Origin: Paludibacteraceae bacterium
GTDB taxonomy: Bacteria; Bacteroidota; Bacteroidia; Bacteroidales; Paludibacteraceae
Length of the DNA stretch: 64,000 bases
Assembly (NCBI GenBank): GCA_017559505.1
Contig: JAFYSF010000007.1
Span: 186,001 to 250,000, forward strand
Direction of reading: 5' to 3'
In this document: positions 1 through 9,991 of the stretch, piece by piece
How the letters are laid out: every line of letters starts with the position of its first letter
Position numbering within the stretch: position 1 is the first letter of the stretch
The notes under the pieces: model-generated
Told to the model about the DNA's origin: nothing
The model's input: the letters and a program-made list of their open reading frames with translations, nothing else
The model's database searches: none
Program-made: the position numbers and the translations under genes

Positions 1-522
1 ATCAGTATAATGAATTTGAATATTATTCTTTTGTGCTTTACGTATAATATTGCGATTTTTACTTGTTATATTTTCCCAAATAACCTCTGGTGATGTTAAG
101 TCTAATGCTATTGTATTACCTAAATCTACAACTTGAGATATAGATTTCATACTCAATGCATTACATAATACAGGATGATATCTTACGAAATCAGAAATTA
201 TATTCTCATTTTGCATTTTTTGCAAAAATTCATCTCTAAATAGCAATAAATTCTCTTCATTAACATTTCCATCAAATAATACACCTCCATAACCATATGG
301 AGTAATACTATCATAAACACCATTAAGTGCAGTTTGACGTTTCATATACACATATACAGCTCGAAGACTTTCACCTATATAATAAAGCAAATGAGGCTCT
401 CCATCTCCATGTATAAAAAACGATCTAGCATAACCACTTAGATAGTAAACATCATAATCGGCAAAAGAGGTTATCACTTCATCCCACTTATCACTATCTT
501 TTATACTATAAATTTGAATCAT
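1..522 (-). CDS. FemAB-like (GNAT-fold) acyltransferase, 3' end outside window
   Basis: Only the first 174 codons are visible; the frame is open to the window edge. The peptide begins MIQIYSIKDSDKWDEV and contains an ITPYGYGG segment, an FVRYHPVL segment and an IWENITSKNRNIIRKA segment, which match FemAB/GNAT-like proteins of polysaccharide loci that aminoacylate or acylate an amino sugar. The ATG at 522 lies inside the 3' end of the preceding gene (17-nt overlap), so the two are probably translationally coupled. It is the last visible gene of the polysaccharide operon. Substrate unknown; family-level call only. Confidence 0.7.
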   Translation of the reverse strand, partial: MIQIYSIKDSDKWDEVITSFADYDVYYLSGYARSFFIHGDGEPHLLYYIGESLRAVYVYMKRQTALNGVYDSITPYGYGGVLFDGNVNEENLLLFRDEFLQKMQNENIISDFVRYHPVLCNALSMKSISQVVDLGNTIALDLTSPEVIWENITSKNRNIIRKAQKNNIQIHYTD

Positions 523-1549
523 AAAAACTCGCTATTTGTTCACATATATATTTAATGTCATCCTCATTATATCTTGCATCACAATGAATACTCAACATTT
601 TTTCCGAAAAATCATAAGCATCAACAAAACAAGAATCTTTTGGAACCATCCATAATATTGCAGGATATATATTTCGTTGAATAAGATATTTTTTTAAACA
701 TTCTCGCTCTTCATACGAATTACATTTAATAACAATGGAAAAAGGATAAACATTGTCACCATCACCAACAAATAATATATCATATTTCTCTAAGAAATCA
801 AATGCTATTTGCCAATTCCTTTTCTTGACCTCTAACCATTTTTCTAAATCAAAACTCCTTATAATATTTAGTGTTTTATTGTCAAGACCTGATAATTCAA
901 GAGATTCTATTTGTTGCTCAGTTTCAATATATAAACGTCGAAATAAATCTTTTTGATGAAACTTATTATTAAGATAATCCGCTTTCAACTGCATCGCCTC
1001 ATATCGTTTAGACACAAGTTGATTTAATTCTGCTGTTATTTTAATTGAAGACGGCAACGAATGGTTCTTTGGCGACCATAAAACACCTCCCATCGCAATT
1101 GGTATAGATTTTCTCAAAGAAGCAATGCACCAATCTGCGGTACTTTTCAGCATCCATTCGGAATTCAACCCAAGAGTATGATCTTCGATTATAGGAATAG
1201 GAACTTTTAATTTACTACTTTCAACTCTATCAGCTCCAAAAAAATTTACTCTCAATAAAACATCTCCATCCTCAAATGGCAACTGATTTATATTAGATAT
1301 AACATCTTTATTTCCGGGAAAATCATTGTATAATTTAACCTCAATATGCAATGTTTCAATATACTCTATCACTTCATAACAAAAATAAGATGGTATCCAA
1401 ATTCGCTTCCAATCATTATGCTGAATAAGCGCACCAAAAGCATGGCGTCCACATGCATATAAACGTTTATTTTTCAAAAAATTACAAGAAGCATTTAGCC
1501 TCATATAATCTTCAGCACACAAATGATAATCACTACCAAATTCTATCAT
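506..1549 (-). CDS. PLP-dependent (DegT/DnrJ-like fold) aminotransferase-like protein of polysaccharide locus
   Basis: The 347-residue protein has the order of a fold-type I PLP enzyme. An acidic EDH segment near residue 122 precedes an ASLRKSIPIAMGG segment near residues 143-155, whose lysine sits where DegT-family sugar aminotransferases carry the PLP lysine. The overall similarity is to divergent DegT-like proteins that sit next to FemAB-like acyltransferases in cell-surface polysaccharide loci. It overlaps the upstream sugar transferase by 4 nt (ATGA) and the downstream FemAB gene by 17 nt. It could aminate a keto-sugar or activate an amino acid; the substrate cannot be read from the sequence. 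Confidence 0.65.
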   Translation of the reverse strand: MIEFGSDYHLCAEDYMRLNASCNFLKNKRLYACGRHAFGALIQHNDWKRIWIPSYFCYEVIEYIETLHIEVKLYNDFPGNKDVISNINQLPFEDGDVLLRVNFFGADRVESSKLKVPIPIIEDHTLGLNSEWMLKSTADWCIASLRKSIPIAMGGVLWSPKNHSLPSSIKITAELNQLVSKRYEAMQLKADYLNNKFHQKDLFRRLYIETEQQIESLELSGLDNKTLNIIRSFDLEKWLEVKKRNWQIAFDFLEKYDILFVGDGDNVYPFSIVIKCNSYEERECLKKYLIQRNIYPAILWMVPKDSCFVDAYDFSEKMLSIHCDARYNEDDIKYICEQIASFYDSNL

Positions 1550-2196
1550 TTTTGTTTTCGTTCTTCTAATAACTTTAAATAACGTTCATGAAACCCTAAA
1601 TCATCAACCTCTTCCATATTTCCTGTACCCTCTCCAACATCCTTCCTTTTAAGTATATTTGACACTGTTAACAAACATATTTTCAAGTCAGTTATAAACG
1701 AACAATGATCAACATACCAAACGTCTAATTCAAACTTTCTACTCAATTTACAATGATTACGACCATTAACTTGAGCCCAACCTGTAATACCTGGTCTTAC
1801 TTCGTGTCTACGATTTTGTTCTGGTGTATACCATGGCAAATAATGCATCAACAACGGACGTGGACCTATCAAAGACATATCACCCTTAAGTACATTTATA
1901 AACTGAGGCAATTCATCTATACTCAAAGAACGAACTAAACGACCAACTTTAGTTAATCTTTGAACATCTGGCAATAATAACCCATCAGCATCACGTTCAT
2001 CGGTCATAGTTTTAAATTTAATCAATTTAAATGTTTTACCATCTTTTCCTGGTCGCTCTTGAAAGAAAAATGCACCAGCACCTTTATTTGCAAAATGTAA
2101 TAAAATTGCAACCAATAAAATAAACCACCCTATAAAGCAAAGAGCAAAAAACGCTATCGTAAAGTCCAAACAACGCTTAATACAATTTCTATACAT
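1546..2196 (-). CDS. Initiating phosphoglycosyl transferase (PglC/WcaJ C-domain type)
   Basis: A 216-residue monotopic bacterial sugar transferase that transfers a sugar-1-phosphate to undecaprenyl phosphate, the first membrane step of repeat-unit synthesis. Visible features: a membrane-inserted helix at about 10-34, KFKTM at 60-64, the catalytic Asp-Glu dyad in SIDELPQ at 92-98, and IGPRP at 110-114. The length is that of the minimal PglC family, without the WcaJ N-terminal multi-TM domain. This is the only initiating transferase in the operon. With the CapD-like dehydratase at the operon head, a 6-deoxy-HexNAc-type first sugar is a reasonable inference. Confidence 0.92.
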   Translation of the reverse strand: MYRNCIKRCLDFTIAFFALCFIGWFILLVAILLHFANKGAGAFFFQERPGKDGKTFKLIKFKTMTDERDADGLLLPDVQRLTKVGRLVRSLSIDELPQFINVLKGDMSLIGPRPLLMHYLPWYTPEQNRRHEVRPGITGWAQVNGRNHCKLSRKFELDVWYVDHCSFITDLKICLLTVSNILKRKDVGEGTGNMEEVDDLGFHERYLKLLEERKQK

Positions 2197-2229
2197 ATTT
2201 TATATATTACTATAATTACACAATATAAC

Positions 2230-3384
2230 TTATGAATTAAATTTTCTAACTACATCTTCAAAAACATCAGTCAATTGATGCGCTATCACATTTGGAGAAA
2301 ACCTATTTCTACAATCCTCTACTATTCTTTGTCTATCATATGATTGATAATTTTCAAACATATATTTAATAGAATTAGCAAGAGCATCTACATCATCGAC
2401 AGGAAATAACAATCCATTAAAATCAGAAATACATTCACGAATACCACCACAAATTGAAGAAATTACAGGCAAACCACAAGATAAAGCTTCTAAAACTGCA
2501 ACTGAAAAATTTTCAGCACGAGATGGCAAAATAAACACATTACTATTTCGTAAAATATCAACAACATCTTTTTTAGTTTTCTGTCCTAATAAATGAATAT
2601 TATCTTGTAAATCACATTCATTTATTTGTTTTTGCAAATTACTATATTCTTCTCCACCTCCAATTATATTCATTTCCCATTTATCTTTCGGTAAGTTTAG
2701 TTTTACAAAAGCTTTTGGCAATAAATCGAAACCTTTTCCATAAACAAGTCTTCCTGTTGTAACAAATCTAATCTTACCATCAAAACTAAAATCATATTGA
2801 TAATTAAAAAAATCAGCTCCAACCATATTATGAATTACAACTGAATTCACTCCAAAATGTTGTTTAATTCTATCTCGCAAAGACAAAGAAACTGATATCA
2901 ACTCATCTACTTTATTATAAGTTAATTGTCCTACTTTTTTAACCCATGCACTTAGTGAATCTTTATTTATTTCACTCCAATGCTCTATGGCAACTAAAGG
3001 AATACCCCACTTCTTTTTTAACAACGTTGCCAAATGCGATGTAGTTAAATAATGAGAATAGATAATATCTGGTTTTCCATGCTCTTTAACTATTTTTTTA
3101 AATAAAAAATCATAATGAGCAAATGATACTTTTGAAGAAAAATTAAACCCAAATAATTCACTAATTTTTTTAGGTATCAAACAATAATTATAACAATCAA
3201 TTCCATCGACAACTTTATGCATTAATCCTACTTTCCTCTTATAAAATCTAACCCTTTCATCAACACTTAATACAACAACTTTATGTCCTATACTTCTCAA
3301 AGCTCGAGCTTGATCAAATTCAAAACATCCCCATAAAGGATCTTTCTCAGATGGTATTCCTCGCGAAATTAATAAAATATACAT
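2230..3384 (-). CDS. Glycosyltransferase family 4
   Basis: A 384-residue GT-B glycosyltransferase. The C-terminal half carries a TGRLVYGKGFD segment (210-220) and an E-x7-E pair, E291 and E299, in SRAENFSVAVLEALSCG, the retaining GT4 nucleotide-sugar site. It would extend the lipid-linked repeat unit at the inner face of the cytoplasmic membrane. It lies 33 bp upstream of the initiating transferase and 7 bp after the GT2 gene. The donor sugar is unknown. Confidence 0.92.
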   Translation of the reverse strand: MYILLISRGIPSEKDPLWGCFEFDQARALRSIGHKVVVLSVDERVRFYKRKVGLMHKVVDGIDCYNYCLIPKKISELFGFNFSSKVSFAHYDFLFKKIVKEHGKPDIIYSHYLTTSHLATLLKKKWGIPLVAIEHWSEINKDSLSAWVKKVGQLTYNKVDELISVSLSLRDRIKQHFGVNSVVIHNMVGADFFNYQYDFSFDGKIRFVTTGRLVYGKGFDLLPKAFVKLNLPKDKWEMNIIGGGEEYSNLQKQINECDLQDNIHLLGQKTKKDVVDILRNSNVFILPSRAENFSVAVLEALSCGLPVISSICGGIRECISDFNGLLFPVDDVDALANSIKYMFENYQSYDRQRIVEDCRNRFSPNVIAHQLTDVFEDVVRKFNS

Positions 3385-3391
3385 ATCTCCT

Positions 3392-4312
3392 CTATTTTTT
3401 ATTTAAATTATTTAACATTTTTAATACTCTTCTACGTCCTAAATATAATGTATATATATTAAATCCAGAATATTTAATACCCAATCTTATAAAATTTAAA
3501 AAAGTAGGAAATCCAAATTTCAAAGCTTGTTGCCAATAAGCTAATAACGAATTTTGATATTGCGACATACCAACTTCACGAATCAATTTATTGACCCTAA
3601 GTTGTACTTCATAACGAATTTTCACTGCCTCTAACTTAGGATTCGTAACTAAACTCCCCTCTCGCTCAGTAACAACATAAACAACTCTTTTATCCACATA
3701 AATCGATTTTGAATTTATTGCAACTTTAACAGCAAACATTGAATCGTTACAATAATACGTTTCATCAAAAACAATATTATTTTCAGCAACTAAACTATGT
3801 CTAATCATCTTCGCTGCTGGAACAGAATGTGCAAACTTAAGTAAATTAAGTTTATGAACATCTGTATTATCACAAAACTCAATATACGATTTATATATAG
3901 AAAATCTATTTGATGGCAATAACGATTCAGAATAAACCGAACGAGTATTAAAATAAATTATATCATCTTTACTATCTTGATACTTATCAAAAATAAGAAA
4001 AGCATCTTCTTCGAAAAAATCATCTGCATCCAAAAATAATAGCCACTGTCCATTAGATTTTTTTAATGCTTCATTACGAGCGAAACCTGCACCTCTATTC
4101 TCCTCCAATAAAACAATTTGACAATGTGCATTTTTAAAATTATTTAATTTATCAAATTCTCTCTTTTCTATACCACTATTATCATCTACTATTAAAATTT
4201 GTATATCTTCTCTATCTGGAATTGAATTTAATGCTCTCTCCAACAAATTTATTATCTTATAATGTGGAATAATAATAGTATATCTATATTCTTTATTACA
4301 CATGCTCTCCAT
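3392..4312 (-). CDS. Glycosyltransferase family 2
   Basis: A 306-residue GT-A enzyme. Residues 11-17 are YTIIIPH, followed by the nucleotide-binding DDN at 43-45 and the metal-binding DADD at 95-98, the standard order of an inverting GT2. No membrane segments are seen. The ATG at 4312 lies inside the 3' end of the polymerase gene (17-nt overlap); an internal ATG three codons later is the alternative. It adds one sugar of the repeat unit; donor and linkage cannot be read. Confidence 0.92.
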   Translation of the reverse strand: MESMCNKEYRYTIIIPHYKIINLLERALNSIPDREDIQILIVDDNSGIEKREFDKLNNFKNAHCQIVLLEENRGAGFARNEALKKSNGQWLLFLDADDFFEEDAFLIFDKYQDSKDDIIYFNTRSVYSESLLPSNRFSIYKSYIEFCDNTDVHKLNLLKFAHSVPAAKMIRHSLVAENNIVFDETYYCNDSMFAVKVAINSKSIYVDKRVVYVVTEREGSLVTNPKLEAVKIRYEVQLRVNKLIREVGMSQYQNSLLAYWQQALKFGFPTFLNFIRLGIKYSGFNIYTLYLGRRRVLKMLNNLNKK

Positions 4313-5441
4313 CTTCTAAATACAAATTAACTGAAAAATAATTCAAAAACAAATAATAAAACACAAACATCATAGAATATGACTCCATCGTCATCATCAA
4401 CAAAAACGAACAACAACCAAATTGCAAAAATGTAACACCACTATTAATATTTTCATTTGCTTTTTTCACAGAAACTACCATTATTGCAATAAAAAGACCC
4501 AATAATATAAATCCTCCTTTAAGCAACATTGTTAATATAAAATTATGAGCAGATAAAACATTAAAATGATAATCAAACCACTCTGGTGATTGTATTCCAT
4601 AACCCACCACAGGTGAGTCTAAAATTAAATTAACTGCTTCAAACCAAACCCGAGCTCTATCTGTAAAAGTCATATCCTTTCCTAAAATATCTTCAACAAA
4701 CCAAACCGCATAATTATTATCTATTTCCATTTGTAAATATAAAAGGATAAAATTAAAGAACAATATAAATACAAGAAATAAACTTAATGACAAACGAGCT
4801 CCTTTAACAACACTAAAAAACATAAAAAATACAGTCAACCCAATTCCAACTGTAGAAGTCATAGAACCCATAAATTGAACAGTAAAAAACGAAATTATTG
4901 ATATCATCACTAAATTCCACAACATTCTACGTGTGTTATAAAAATAAAATGCATTTGTAATAATTGCAGCCAACAACACAGGACCCATAGAATTATAATT
5001 ACGTCCCAAAATAAACGCAGCTTTACCATCAATATAAAAATGAGCACTTGGAGACATTAATGTCAACAAAAAATTCAAATATACAAAAAATGATAAAATT
5101 ATAGTGGCACAAACCAATATATCCCGAAAATCAAAAAACTTAAATATAATCAATAAAGTTGTTATATTTATAAATTGAAAAAAAAACATTGTTTTTTGAT
5201 CTGAATACAACAATGAAACACCACCCAAAAAAATGGCATACAACAACAAATAATATTCTATTTTTGTAAAATAAAAATGCCTTAAATATAAACAAAAAAA
5301 TAAAACAAAAAATACTAATATTCTTAATCCTGAAAACAACACATCTAAAATTGGTATAAAATCAAGTACCAACATTGTTTGTGTAAAAAGAATAAATAAT
5401 ATGACAAAAAGTATTATTTGTTTTTTAGCTACTATCCACAT
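4296..5441 (-). CDS. O-antigen/capsule polymerase-like membrane protein (Wzy/WaaL superfamily)
   Basis: A 381-residue protein made almost entirely of hydrophobic helices (about 10-11), with one large external loop near residues 230-290 that holds a DSPVVGYGIQSPEW segment of the kind seen in the Wzy_C region. Its position between the flippase block and the glycosyltransferases supports polymerisation of lipid-linked repeats in the periplasm. An O-antigen ligase has the same fold and cannot be excluded. Very A/T-rich composition, like the rest of the operon's 3' half. Confidence 0.8.
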   Translation of the reverse strand: MWIVAKKQIILFVILFILFTQTMLVLDFIPILDVLFSGLRILVFFVLFFCLYLRHFYFTKIEYYLLLYAIFLGGVSLLYSDQKTMFFFQFINITTLLIIFKFFDFRDILVCATIILSFFVYLNFLLTLMSPSAHFYIDGKAAFILGRNYNSMGPVLLAAIITNAFYFYNTRRMLWNLVMISIISFFTVQFMGSMTSTVGIGLTVFFMFFSVVKGARLSLSLFLVFILFFNFILLYLQMEIDNNYAVWFVEDILGKDMTFTDRARVWFEAVNLILDSPVVGYGIQSPEWFDYHFNVLSAHNFILTMLLKGGFILLGLFIAIMVVSVKKANENINSGVTFLQFGCCSFLLMMTMESYSMMFVFYYLFLNYFSVNLYLEDGEHV

Positions 5442-5444
5442 AAA

Positions 5445-6332
5445 TTACTTTGACAAATCAATTAAATCACCCAACAATCTATCTGTATATTCTAATTTAC
5501 CTGTATCCAATCCTGCAGCTGGTGTAAATGTCAATTCTCCAAAAACAACTTTACCATCTACTAAATAAAAATCCGAGCGAACAAAAGGGAATGGAGCAGA
5601 AAGAATTTCTGCATATTTTATCATATCTTTCCATCCTATAGGAATATTATACTTAAAATCAAACGGTGCATTAAGTCCATCTCGTGTCATTTCTCGCTGC
5701 AAATTACCATCACAGTCAAAATAATAAAATTTAGGTTTACCTTTATCTCTTCCTATACAAACCATTACATAATAAGGTTTACCATTACAACAATATATTT
5801 TATAATCATCAGGTGCTGCATTATTATGAGTATCTAAAAATTTTTCACAAATTATCTTTTTATGAATATAAGAATAATGCATTTCTGACAATCTTAAATG
5901 TTGTAAACTTCTCATCCAACGTCTAAACATAGACTTAACAGATGGTATATCTAATTTTGATTTATCTGTACAAATTAAATTCATACCACAACCATAATTC
6001 AATTTCATTACAAATTTATTCGGAATTTTATCAAAATCAATATCTTGCACATTATCATAAACCCCATATAATTCATTCAAAATCTCACCACAACCACATT
6101 TTTCAACATACTCACGTACGGCATATTTATCTGCACACTGAATTACCAACGGATTTTTATAATATGTATTAAACTTCAACCACAAAACTTTTTCATTTGA
6201 AGTCTGTGGATTATCCAAATCTAATTTTTTACCAAAACGTCTCCAATACAAAAATTTAGTATTCAATTTTGGCGAAATTAAAGTCAATAATGACGTAAAT
6301 ATATGGCTTATTTTAACTCTTATTTTACTCAT
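5445..6332 (-). CDS. TupA-like ATP-grasp protein
   Basis: The 295-residue protein matches the TupA-like ATP-grasp family found in surface-polysaccharide loci. Visible motifs are DKYAVREYV (about 66), a KLNYGCGMNLI nucleotide-binding segment (about 109-119), CEKFLD (about 160) and a C-terminal RSDFYLVDGKVVFGELTFTPAAG that carries the acidic metal ligands. The family is thought to make amide or peptide-type linkages on polymers, by analogy with TupA of teichuronopeptide synthesis. Its immediate upstream neighbour is the N-(carboxyethyl)amino-acid synthase-like gene, a suggestive pairing. Confidence 0.8.
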   Translation of the reverse strand: MSKIRVKISHIFTSLLTLISPKLNTKFLYWRRFGKKLDLDNPQTSNEKVLWLKFNTYYKNPLVIQCADKYAVREYVEKCGCGEILNELYGVYDNVQDIDFDKIPNKFVMKLNYGCGMNLICTDKSKLDIPSVKSMFRRWMRSLQHLRLSEMHYSYIHKKIICEKFLDTHNNAAPDDYKIYCCNGKPYYVMVCIGRDKGKPKFYYFDCDGNLQREMTRDGLNAPFDFKYNIPIGWKDMIKYAEILSAPFPFVRSDFYLVDGKVVFGELTFTPAAGLDTGKLEYTDRLLGDLIDLSK

Positions 6333-6366
6333 TCCAATTATTAAATTTCAAATTTATCTATATTTA

Positions 6367-7341
6367 TTACAAACCTCTAGTTTTTCTAAACTCAATTATA
6401 TTCCTATCTAATAACTCTCCATCCTTAATAACAACAGCATCCAACAAAGATTTTGGATAATCACATATATCTTTTTCCACCAATACATCCAGATACTTGA
6501 CAATTCCTTCACTCAACACCTTAGAAACTGTTATAGGATACATCGCTGGTGTATTATCTACTGTATAATGAATTACACCATCCACTTCATAAACCGGGTT
6601 ATCAATTGACATAGGATGCGATGTTTCAATTTCAAGATAAGGATCACAACTAACATCTATAATTAAAGTCCCTTTTTTCATCTTTTTCAAATCTTCTCTA
6701 TAAATAATTCTGTCTTTTCTTGATGTATCCCACATTATACAATTAATTAAAACATCATAATCAAACATCTTTTTCCGAAATAAAGATTCTAATTTCCTTC
6801 CATAAACATCAACTTCAGCTCCTAATCCATGCAAAATTCTTAAAGCACCTTTAGCTGTTTGACCGTTACCTAATATAGCAACTTTTGTATCATACGGCAT
6901 TTTACCACAATATCTAAAAGCATGCATTATTGCTGCCTCTCCCGCAATTTCTCTATTACGGTAAAAAATATATCTTCCGTCTTCAAAAATTTCTTCCCAT
7001 GCTACTACTGTATGTTGATTATTAATCATATTTGTTGTAAAATTCAAATTCTGCACAGCATGAGCCCATCCAAACAATATTTTATTCTTAGATATTTCAT
7101 CAAGATAATCCGAATCTCCCAATTTAACATCTACTATAATATCACAATTCAAAATAGTTGCTCTATCAACAATATGACATCCATATTTAATATATTCTTC
7201 ATCAGAATATCCTATCAATTCTCCATATCCTATTTCAAAATATAATTGATCTGTATATTTCACATTACACAAATCCGTAGGCAGAACAGCTCTACGACAT
7301 TCGCCATTTTTGTGACTTATTAAAAAACCTATTGTTTTCAT
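6367..7341 (-). CDS. Alanine dehydrogenase/PNT-like protein, probable N-(1-carboxyethyl)amino-acid synthase
   Basis: A 324-residue AlaDH/PNT-fold protein. The N-terminal domain starts MKTIGFLISHKNGECRRAVL with the ligand-binding Arg-Arg region near 16-18; the NAD(P)-binding segment VAILGNGQTAKGALRIL lies near 152-168. The closest family I recognise is N5-(carboxyethyl)ornithine synthase, which reductively condenses pyruvate with the side-chain amine of ornithine. It lacks the usual length and motifs of true alanine dehydrogenase (about 370 residues). Inside this operon a role in making an opine-like substituent for the polysaccharide is inferred, not shown. Confidence 0.65.
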   Translation of the reverse strand: MKTIGFLISHKNGECRRAVLPTDLCNVKYTDQLYFEIGYGELIGYSDEEYIKYGCHIVDRATILNCDIIVDVKLGDSDYLDEISKNKILFGWAHAVQNLNFTTNMINNQHTVVAWEEIFEDGRYIFYRNREIAGEAAIMHAFRYCGKMPYDTKVAILGNGQTAKGALRILHGLGAEVDVYGRKLESLFRKKMFDYDVLINCIMWDTSRKDRIIYREDLKKMKKGTLIIDVSCDPYLEIETSHPMSIDNPVYEVDGVIHYTVDNTPAMYPITVSKVLSEGIVKYLDVLVEKDICDYPKSLLDAVVIKDGELLDRNIIEFRKTRGL

Positions 7342-7377
7342 TATTATATTTTTTGAAATTTAATTTTATAAAACATT

Positions 7378-8679
7378 TCACTTTAAAACTTTATTTTTAT
7401 CAAAAAACCATTTTAATAAAAATGAATCAATAATTATTTTAGTATGAATTCTTGTCGCTTTAAAAAATAAAGGTGCAATCATTGATGTTACAATTTGTGT
7501 CAATACCGTAACTATTGAAGCTCCAATAATTCCATATTTAGGAATTAATATAAAATTCAAAATAACACTAAATACTGCCCCTATTGCTAAATAATATTTG
7601 ACATATTTATTTTTACTTTCACTCAATATCCAAATCCCCCTTGCTGTTCCTAATACAGAAAAAACCTCACTCCAAATCAAAATTTGTAACGGAGCAACTG
7701 CTGGCATATATTCTTCTCCATACAAAAATAAAACAATATATTCTCCAACAATCCAAACAACAACAGAAACCAATATACATAACCAAATCAACAACGAATA
7801 TAACTGGTGTAAACGCAAACTATACAACATTTCATTTCCCTGATGTTTATATTCTATTATTGTTGGCTGCATCGAATTTATAATAGCTATTGGTATAAAT
7901 AACCACATTGCACACAAACTACCAGCCATCGTATAAAAACCAACATCCATATCATCCATATACTGACCAACTATTATTTTACCTATTTGTCCATATATAG
8001 CAACCATCAATCCTGAAATGATAAAATGCCAACTTTCACATAATACTTCTCGTCCAACATCAAAACTATAACTAAATCTTTGGCCTCCTTGTTTTCTATA
8101 AATCAAAAACAAAACTACTGCAATAATAATAGAAGTTAATGAATTAGAGAATGCAAACCAAACCACACTTTTTGCCGCAACTAAAAGATATACTTTATAA
8201 CAAGAAACAACAATGCAAGCTAACATTTTTGCAAGAGAAACAAATTTCGCTTTTAAATGACGTTGAAACCATGCATCTAATATATTAACTGCTTGAAAAA
8301 CTAATTGTATTGACTGTAAACCAGCTAAATAAACTTTTAAAACATCTCCTATATCTAAGATATATACCATCAATAATATGAGAACTGAAGATATTAACGA
8401 TGATACAACTCTGAAAATCATACTAGAACCTAAATAAAGTCCTTCTTGTTCTGGATTTACTATAAGTTTCTTTACAACCACACCATGCATTCCAAGAGAA
8501 GCTACAGAAGTAAAAAAAACAACAAACGAAGCTGTATAATTTAAAGCTCCATAGTTAGATGGTCCTAAATATCTTGCAGATATAATACCTATAACAAACG
8601 AAACTAACATTTGAAATATTTGCTCGCCTATTATCCAACCTGCATTTTTTACATTCTTTGATTTTAGAAGGCTACCCAT
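7378..8679 (-). CDS. Wzx-type oligosaccharide flippase (first in locus)
   Basis: A 433-residue multispanning MOP-superfamily protein. It opens with the typical NAGWIIGEQIFQMLVSFVIG and RYLGPSNYGALNY signature (residues 10-48), followed by about 12 hydrophobic helices. It flips undecaprenyl-linked repeat units across the inner membrane. A second, different flippase lies at 13,529-14,881 in the same operon, so one may handle a different intermediate or be redundant. Confidence 0.9.
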   Translation of the reverse strand: MGSLLKSKNVKNAGWIIGEQIFQMLVSFVIGIISARYLGPSNYGALNYTASFVVFFTSVASLGMHGVVVKKLIVNPEQEGLYLGSSMIFRVVSSLISSVLILLMVYILDIGDVLKVYLAGLQSIQLVFQAVNILDAWFQRHLKAKFVSLAKMLACIVVSCYKVYLLVAAKSVVWFAFSNSLTSIIIAVVLFLIYRKQGGQRFSYSFDVGREVLCESWHFIISGLMVAIYGQIGKIIVGQYMDDMDVGFYTMAGSLCAMWLFIPIAIINSMQPTIIEYKHQGNEMLYSLRLHQLYSLLIWLCILVSVVVWIVGEYIVLFLYGEEYMPAVAPLQILIWSEVFSVLGTARGIWILSESKNKYVKYYLAIGAVFSVILNFILIPKYGIIGASIVTVLTQIVTSMIAPLFFKATRIHTKIIIDSFLLKWFFDKNKVLK

Positions 8680-8707
8680 TATATACTCTTAATATGATTT
8701 ATTCAAG

Positions 8708-9982
8708 TTATAAGCGTCCATCAACTATTTCTCGTGGCAAAAAACCTTTAACATCAAAAATAACGTGATTTGGTTCGAGCAATGTACATATGTCAAATTC
8801 AGCAAATTCATTATGAGCTACAGCAAGAATTGCCGCATCATACTTTCCTTTAGGTAGATCATTTACAACAACAATCCCATATTCATGATATGCAATTTCA
8901 GGATTAGCCCATGGATCAAATATTGTTACATTTACATTATATTGTTCAAGATGATGCACAATATCTATCACCTTAGTATTACGTACATCTGGACAATTTT
9001 CCTTAAAAGTAAAACCTAACAAAAGTATATGTGAATTAAGCACAGATATACCTTTTTTTAACATAAGTTTAACTACACGATCTGCGACATACTCTCCCAT
9101 ACCATCATTCATACGACGACCCGCAAGAATAATCTCTGGATAATAACCATGACGTTGCCCACATTGAGCAAGATAATAAGGATCTACACCTATACAATGA
9201 CCTCCAACAAGACCAGGACGCATATTAATAAAATTCCATTTAGTACCTGCTGCTTCAAGTACATCATAAGTATCAATCCCAAGTGACGTAAATATCTTAG
9301 ATAATTCATTGACAAATGCAATATTGATATCTCGTTGTGAATTTTCAATTACCTTCGATGCCTCAGCAACTTTAATCGTTGGTGCAAGATGAGTACCTGC
9401 AATAATTACAGAAGAATAAACATTATCCACAAGCTTCCCTATTTCAGGAGTAGAACCAGATGTTACTTTTTTGATTTTCTCAACCGTATGCACTTTATCT
9501 CCTGGATTAATACGCTCAGGCGAATAACCCGCATAAAAATCAACATTAAATTTAAATCCTGATACTTTCTCTACAACAGGAATACACTCTTCTTCTGTAA
9601 CTCCAGGATACACAGTTGATTCATAAACAACTATATCTCCACGAGAAATAACTTTCCCTACTGTTTCTGATGCTCTATAAAGAGGTGTAAGATCTGGATT
9701 ATGATTTTCATCTACTGGTGTAGGAACTGCTACTACATAAAAATTGCAATCCCTAATATATTCAATATCAGAAGTACAAACAAATCCATAATTATTTATA
9801 GCATCTTGCAATAACTCATCACTAACTTCAAGTGTTGCATCGTGACCTGCCATGAGAGCATCTACACGATTACGATTCATGTCAAATCCTATAGTTTTAT
9901 ACTTTGTAGAAAAAAGACGAGCTAAAGGCAAACCTACATATCCTAAACCAATTACGGCAATTTTTACATCTTTTAAATCCAT
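8708..9982 (-). CDS. Nucleotide-sugar 6-dehydrogenase (WbpO/TviB type, UDP-HexNAc to uronate)
   Basis: A 424-residue NAD-dependent UDP-sugar dehydrogenase that oxidises C6 to a carboxylate. It shows the Rossmann motif GLGYVGLP (12-19), a catalytic lysine near 210, and the catalytic cysteine C263 in GGHCIGVDPYYL. The N-terminal pattern (VIGLGYVGLPLARLFS ... GFDMNRNRVDAL) is that of the Vi/WbpO group acting on UDP-GlcNAc or UDP-GalNAc rather than UDP-glucose dehydrogenase. It supplies a HexNAc uronic acid, which would make the polymer acidic. Confidence 0.9.
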   Translation of the reverse strand: MDLKDVKIAVIGLGYVGLPLARLFSTKYKTIGFDMNRNRVDALMAGHDATLEVSDELLQDAINNYGFVCTSDIEYIRDCNFYVVAVPTPVDENHNPDLTPLYRASETVGKVISRGDIVVYESTVYPGVTEEECIPVVEKVSGFKFNVDFYAGYSPERINPGDKVHTVEKIKKVTSGSTPEIGKLVDNVYSSVIIAGTHLAPTIKVAEASKVIENSQRDINIAFVNELSKIFTSLGIDTYDVLEAAGTKWNFINMRPGLVGGHCIGVDPYYLAQCGQRHGYYPEIILAGRRMNDGMGEYVADRVVKLMLKKGISVLNSHILLLGFTFKENCPDVRNTKVIDIVHHLEQYNVNVTIFDPWANPEIAYHEYGIVVVNDLPKGKYDAAILAVAHNEFAEFDICTLLEPNHVIFDVKGFLPREIVDGRL

Positions 9983-9991
9983 TATATTTAA

